Source of the DNA: a bacterium BMS3Abin14
GTDB taxonomy: Bacteria; BMS3Abin14
NCBI GenBank assembly: GCA_002897695.1
Contig: BDTG01000048.1
Coordinates: 1 to 18,434, forward strand
DNA length: 18,434 nucleotides
Direction: 5' to 3'
This document shows positions 15,079 through 18,434 of the stretch, piece after piece. Position 1 is the stretch's first letter. Every line of letters begins with the position of its first letter. Under the pieces are notes generated by a model. It was not told the origin of the DNA, made no database searches, and was given only the letters and a program-made list of their open reading frames with translations. The translations under genes and the position numbers were made by a program.

Positions 15079-15672
15079 TCAGGCTGAGGCGCCTTTTCGG
15101 AGTTCTATAAGGACGAGTTTTGCAATGGCCTTCAGGGTTTCAAAAATGCCGATCCCTTCGGGGGCAACAGCCTCGAAGGAGGGAAGGCTTCGCGGGTTGA
15201 GGGCTTTTTCCATTTCGTCAACGGGAACCACATTGGGCAGGTCCCTTTTGTTCCACTGAAGGATCAGGGGAAGTGCGTCCAGATCATAGCCCTGTTCCTG
15301 GAGATTGGATCTTAAGTTATCAAAGCTTTCGGTGTTGGCTTCCATGCGCTCCATCTGGCTGTCTGCCACGAAAACCACACCATCCACCCCTTTGAGAATG
15401 AGTTTTCGGCTGGCGTCGTAAAAAACCTGTCCGGGAACGGTGTAGAGATGGAACCGGGTTTTGAACCCGCGGATGTCGCCCAGAGAAAGAGGAAGAAAAT
15501 CGAAAAACAGGGTTCGATCCGTTTCAGTGGCGAGGCTTATCATCTTTCCCCGTGCCTGGGGATTGGTCTTGCGGTAGATAAACTGCAGGTTGGTCGTCTT
15601 GCCGCAAAGCCCAGGGCCGTAATAGACTATCTTGCAGTTGATCTCTCTGGATGAATAGTTAATGAAAGACAT
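15079..15672 (-). CDS. mglA: MglA-type small Ras-like GTPase
   Basis: A 197-residue GTPase matching MglA, the polarity switch of myxobacterial gliding and twitching and of related bacteria. G1 is GPGLCGKT (19-26). The switch II region is the MglA-specific YTVPGQ with Thr78 where most small GTPases have Asp. G4 is NKRD (141-144). The N-terminus [20 protein letters not shown] is also characteristic. It lies 17 bp downstream of a Roadblock/LC7 gene, the classic partner MglB, which acts as GTPase-activating protein. In MglA-containing bacteria the GTP form sits at a cell pole and directs motility machinery. In this organism polarity, motility or another membrane process is possible. The ribosome site gggga is close to the ATG at 15672. 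Confidence 0.93.
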   Translation of the reverse strand: MSFINYSSREINCKIVYYGPGLCGKTTNLQFIYRKTNPQARGKMISLATETDRTLFFDFLPLSLGDIRGFKTRFHLYTVPGQVFYDASRKLILKGVDGVVFVADSQMERMEANTESFDNLRSNLQEQGYDLDALPLILQWNKRDLPNVVPVDEMEKALNPRSLPSFEAVAPEGIGIFETLKAIAKLVLIELRKGASA

Positions 15673-15689
15673 GGTTCCCCGGAAGCCCC

Positions 15690-16187
15690 CTAGCTGAAAA
15701 GGTTCTCAATGTCGTCGTCGGTGATTTCGGCAAACGGCGAATCAACTCCCATCCCTGTCTTTTCACCCTGCGTTTTGCCGTCGATCTCTTTGAAAGCCCG
15801 CTCCAGTTCCTGGCTGGCCCTTTTCACCCTGAGCCTGACAAGGCCAAGGGAACTGCGCTCATCAAAGATCACTACGAGAATAACACGATGCCCAATGATG
15901 GAAATGTGGATGTTGTCTTTTTCACCCTCATGGAAAAGGATTGTGAATTCCTTTTCGCCGATGAGCTTGGCCAGCCCCCCCGTGGCGGCAATATTACCGG
16001 CGGTGAGGGATGCGAGGGATGTGGTGTCAATACCTTCCGTCAGCCCGGCGCTGGTAATGAGCTGGCCGTTTTTGTCGACCAGGAATACCACTTTGGCGTT
16101 GGCATTGGTGAGCAGACGGGTAACCATCTCGGTAACCGTCTTGAACTCATCCTCGTACATCACCAGATCAGGCAACATATCCCCCAT
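15690..16187 (-). CDS. Roadblock/LC7-domain protein (MglB-like)
   Basis: A 165-residue protein with one Roadblock/LC7 domain: an N-terminal helix ([18 protein letters not shown]), strand [16 protein letters not shown], the helix around [21 protein letters not shown], then [19 protein letters not shown] and [19 protein letters not shown]. MglB dimers bind MglA and stimulate its GTPase. Compared with short MglB forms it has an extra charged C-terminal tail of about 40 residues ending DDDIENLFS. The start is uncertain: ATG 16187 (used here), ATG 16178, or GTG/ATG immediately before YEDEF near 16160. It is 88 bp downstream of recR, with a possible promoter in between. Confidence 0.88.
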   Translation of the reverse strand: MGDMLPDLVMYEDEFKTVTEMVTRLLTNANAKVVFLVDKNGQLITSAGLTEGIDTTSLASLTAGNIAATGGLAKLIGEKEFTILFHEGEKDNIHISIIGHRVILVVIFDERSSLGLVRLRVKRASQELERAFKEIDGKTQGEKTGMGVDSPFAEITDDDIENLFS

Positions 16188-16242
16188 ATCCTACGCGGTG
16201 TCCCAGAAAATTCATCAGGCGCACATCAACAACAACTCGCAA

Positions 16243-16271
16243 CATATACAGCAAAAACCAGCTTATATCAA
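16243..16271 (-). promoter_or_regulatory. Possible internal promoter for the mglB-mglA pair
   Basis: On the minus strand TTGATA (16266-16271, 5 of 6) is separated by 17 bp from TATATG (16243-16248, 4 of 6). It lies just after the recR stop and would start transcription near 16236, about 50 nt before the Roadblock start. The match is moderate. Confidence 0.4.
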
Positions 16272-16275
16272 GGGT

Positions 16276-16872
16276 TTACACTTTATTACGGCCGTCAAGG
16301 GCCATCCCCAATGTGATCTGGTCGGCATTTTCCAGATTCCCACCGATGGGAATGCCTCTGGCGATCCTGGTCACCTCGACACCCAGGGGCTTTATTGTGT
16401 TAATCAGGTACGATGCCGTTGACTCGCCCTCCACATCCAGATTAGTGGCGAGGATGACCTCCCGAATCTCCTCCTCCGATATTCGGTCCACGAGTTCACC
16501 GATCTTCAGGTCGGCCGGACCGATCCCCTTCATCGGAGACAGAATCCCCATGAGGACATGATACATGCCGTGATACTGTCCGGTATTTTCGATGGCGATG
16601 AGGTCACGAGCCGACTCAACGACGCACAGAGAACGCCGCGATCTGCCGGGATCAAGGCAGATGGAACAGAGATCCCCCTCGGACAGATTGAAACAGTGTG
16701 AACACGTTCTGATCCCGTCCTTCATCTCCATGAGAGCGCGGGAAAGGGACTCGGCTCTCTCCCGAGGGGCGCCCAGGAGGTAAAATGCCAAGCGCTGAGC
16801 GTTCTTTTCCCCGATGCCGGGCAGCCTTTTCAGCTCTCCGATGAGCCTGCTTAAAGGTAAGGGAATACGCAT
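16276..16872 (-). CDS. recR: Recombination mediator RecR
   Basis: A 198-residue protein of normal RecR length. The N-terminal helix-hairpin-helix (LSRLIGELKRLPGIGEKNAQRLAFYLL) is followed by a C4 zinc finger (Cys57, Cys60, Cys69, Cys72). The Toprim domain begins LCVVESARDLIAIE and includes ILATNLDVEGESTASYL, and a Walker-like C-terminal segment VTRIARGIPIGGNLENAD completes it. With RecO and RecF it loads RecA on gapped single-stranded DNA. It starts 5 bp after the ybaB stop, in the widely conserved dnaX-ybaB-recR operon. Confidence 0.97.
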   Translation of the reverse strand: MRIPLPLSRLIGELKRLPGIGEKNAQRLAFYLLGAPRERAESLSRALMEMKDGIRTCSHCFNLSEGDLCSICLDPGRSRRSLCVVESARDLIAIENTGQYHGMYHVLMGILSPMKGIGPADLKIGELVDRISEEEIREVILATNLDVEGESTASYLINTIKPLGVEVTRIARGIPIGGNLENADQITLGMALDGRNKV

Positions 16873-16877
16873 GAGGC

Positions 16878-17189
16878 CTAAAACATGTTGGGAATCGGCA
16901 GCCCGCCCGTGATTTTGGCCATCTCTTCCTGCATCATTTCCCTGCTTTTTCGAAGCGCTTCATTGATCGCTGCCCTCACCAGATCCTCAAGCATTTCCCT
17001 GTCGTCCGGGTCAATAACCTGGGGATCTATGGAGATGGAGACAACCTCCTGGCCTCCTGTTACCCGAGCGGACACCATTCCCCCTCCGGCGGAGGCCTCA
17101 ACCTCCCTCGCGGCCAGCTCTCCCTGGACTCTGTCCAGTTCCGTCTTCATCTTCTGGGCTTTTTTCATCAGATCGCCCAAATCTTTCAT
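16878..17189 (-). CDS. YbaB/EbfC-family nucleoid-associated protein
   Basis: A 103-residue protein, normal for the family. It starts MKDLGDLMKKAQKMKTELDR (a coiled-coil helix), has the central sheet with SAGGGMVSARVTGGQEVVSISIDP, and ends with a long helix (LEDLVRAAINEALRKSREMMQEEM) and a Gly-Pro-Met tail. Dimers form a tweezer-like DNA-binding structure. The ATG overlaps the dnaX stop (ATGA) and a good ribosome site (gaggagg) precedes it. The dnaX-ybaB-recR context supports the call. Confidence 0.95.
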   Translation of the reverse strand: MKDLGDLMKKAQKMKTELDRVQGELAAREVEASAGGGMVSARVTGGQEVVSISIDPQVIDPDDREMLEDLVRAAINEALRKSREMMQEEMAKITGGLPIPNMF

Positions 17190-18434
17190 ACGTCCTCCTC
17201 TTTTTCCTCGATTTCAAGGGTTTCCGGTGTCCTGGCAGAGAGCACCCTCACCCTTTCAACCTTGCCGTTGAAAATTTCGATTGCGTTCTTTATGGCGGCA
17301 TGTTCCAGAGTTTCCTTGCGAATCTTCCTGGCGAGATCCGACTCCCTGATCTCGTTCTTTTCAACAATATTATGGTTACGGGCACGCTCAATCGCTTCCA
17401 TTTCGGTGAAACGCACATTAATATCGCGGGAAAAAAATTCGTCAACCATACTTTTAAGGATGGCTCGCTTCTCCTTTTCCTTTAAAATCTCGATATAAAG
17501 CTCTCCCTTGACGCCTCCAATCACCAATTCGTCCCCCGCAATCTGAAGGCATACAAGGTGCTCCAGGATGCTCCCTATATTGGGCATCTTTCCGTTGATG
17601 AACGCAACAAGGCTCTCCCATGTTTCCTCTGGTGTCTCAATGGCGGCGAATGCCGGAGGCGCAACGGATTCCGAAGATGGTTTCCCCACCGTCTCTGTTG
17701 CGTGGGTTTTGTCGGGTTCCGATGCCGCAGGCCGGGGAGCGGTTCCGGTTTCCGCGGAACGGGCGGTTGGAGGAGCCGCAGGGGGGGACCCCCCCGAGAT
17801 CAGGGAGGCAATCTCCTCCGCACGTGCCATATGGACCACCGCCAGTTCAAGGTGAAACCGGGGTTGGGGGGATCGGCGCATCCTTTCCTCGGCTCGAGCC
17901 ATCAGGGCGAACCTTACCCGCAGAAGTTCGCGGTTCGTGTTGGTGGAGAGCTGTTTTATCGTCTCCATCTCACCTTCGGGAAGATCCAGCACACTCTCCG
18001 GTTTTTCCAACTCAGCCGCCAGAAGCAGTGCCCGTAATAGCCCGATAAGGTCCAGGACAATCCTCATAGGGTCGGCCCCATTGTCTATCATCTCCCCCAT
18101 CGTTCCCAGAGCGTCACCGGCGCTTCCGGAAAAGGATGCATCGAGGATTTTAAACAGCATTCCACGATCAAGTGTGCCCAGGACAGTGTTGACATCCTCT
18201 TCGGCAATCATGTTCCCCGCATAGGAAATAATCTGGTCAAGGAGGCTCTGGGAATCCCGCAGGCTCCCCTCAGCTGCCACTGCGATCCTGTGCAGGCTGT
18301 CGGGGGAAATATCGATCCCCTCCGACCCGCAGATGTGGCCAAGGTGTTCCGCAATCATTGAGGAAGGGATCCGTCGGAAGTCATATCTCTGGCACCGTGA
18401 GTGGATCGTAACGGGGACTTTGTGCGGTTCGGTG
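17186..18434 (-). CDS. dnaX: DNA polymerase III subunit gamma/tau (N-terminus beyond window)
   Basis: The frame is open to the right edge of the window, so the N-terminal ATPase part is missing. The visible part begins TEPHKVPVTIHSRCQRYDF, the sensor-1/'SRC' region at the end of the AAA+ domain, where the arginine finger lies. It continues with the helical lid domain (SSMIAEHLGHICGSEGIDI; AVAAEGSLRDSQSLLDQIISY) and the collar domain. A Pro/Ala-rich linker (around 17650-17800) precedes a C-terminal domain (ETWESLVAFINGKMPNIGSILEHL). The protein is the clamp-loader subunit that loads the beta clamp and links the polymerase cores. The visible sequence encodes 415 residues. Apparent initiation codons inside this frame, for example at 18358, are internal methionines. 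Confidence 0.96.
   Translation of the reverse strand, partial: TEPHKVPVTIHSRCQRYDFRRIPSSMIAEHLGHICGSEGIDISPDSLHRIAVAAEGSLRDSQSLLDQIISYAGNMIAEEDVNTVLGTLDRGMLFKILDASFSGSAGDALGTMGEMIDNGADPMRIVLDLIGLLRALLLAAELEKPESVLDLPEGEMETIKQLSTNTNRELLRVRFALMARAEERMRRSPQPRFHLELAVVHMARAEEIASLISGGSPPAAPPTARSAETGTAPRPAASEPDKTHATETVGKPSSESVAPPAFAAIETPEETWESLVAFINGKMPNIGSILEHLVCLQIAGDELVIGGVKGELYIEILKEKEKRAILKSMVDEFFSRDINVRFTEMEAIERARNHNIVEKNEIRESDLARKIRKETLEHAAIKNAIEIFNGKVERVRVLSARTPETLEIEEKEEDV

Noticed and set aside
17156-17170. An A-rich ATGAAAAAAGCC run as a dnaX programmed frameshift site.
   Set aside because: It lies in the start region of ybaB, after the dnaX stop codon, and simply encodes Met-Lys-Lys-Ala.

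Overview
The window is gene-dense, GC-rich chromosomal DNA from a Gram-negative (diderm) bacterium. Evidence for a diderm is a predicted outer-membrane beta-barrel protein, signal peptides and TatA. The dnaX-ybaB-recR-mglB-mglA order, the NtrC-class two-component pair and the dispersed-repeat types suggest a deltaproteobacterium in the broad sense (Desulfobacterota/Myxococcota-like). That assignment is inference, because no rRNA or other phylogenetic marker was compared. Most of the window is housekeeping. I see no tRNA, rRNA, CRISPR array, intact transposase or prophage gene.

Layout. Positions 1-982 hold two tandem paralogous secreted proteins (the first is only a C-terminal fragment), separated by a perfect 27-bp inverted repeat. 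A small outer-membrane barrel gene follows (1110-1694). It converges, with overlapping stop codons, on a minus-strand operon read from 4230 down to 1691: threonine synthase, a YfcE/MJ0936-type phosphoesterase and an SGNH esterase. Divergent from thrC is a plus-strand two-component system (4355-7461). Its membrane PAS-histidine kinase carries a Met-rich extracytoplasmic motif, and its partner is a sigma-54-dependent response regulator. That pair converges, again with overlapping stops, on a minus-strand operon of two tandem GNAT acetyltransferase paralogs plus tatA (8996-7458), which has a near-consensus promoter. Upstream on the minus strand lie a rhomboid protease and enolase.

From about 11.2 to 11.46 kb there is an intergenic region with the enolase promoter and an unexplained hairpin-rich stretch. 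A plus-strand pair follows: a MidA/NDUFAF7-like methyltransferase and glycerate 2-kinase. These converge on a minus-strand Ada-like gene (AraC HTH plus O6-alkylguanine methyltransferase). A mosaic of dispersed repeats lies at 14907-15073. The right end is a minus-strand operon dnaX (cut by the window edge)-ybaB-recR, followed by a Roadblock/LC7 protein and an MglA-type GTPase.

The genes are tightly packed: ATGA/GTGA start-stop overlaps occur inside four operons and two convergent pairs share a CTAA. I found no clearly new multi-gene system. The best leads are the Met-rich sensor kinase, the tandem GNAT-tatA operon, the MglAB pair in the recombination operon and the nested repeat mosaic.
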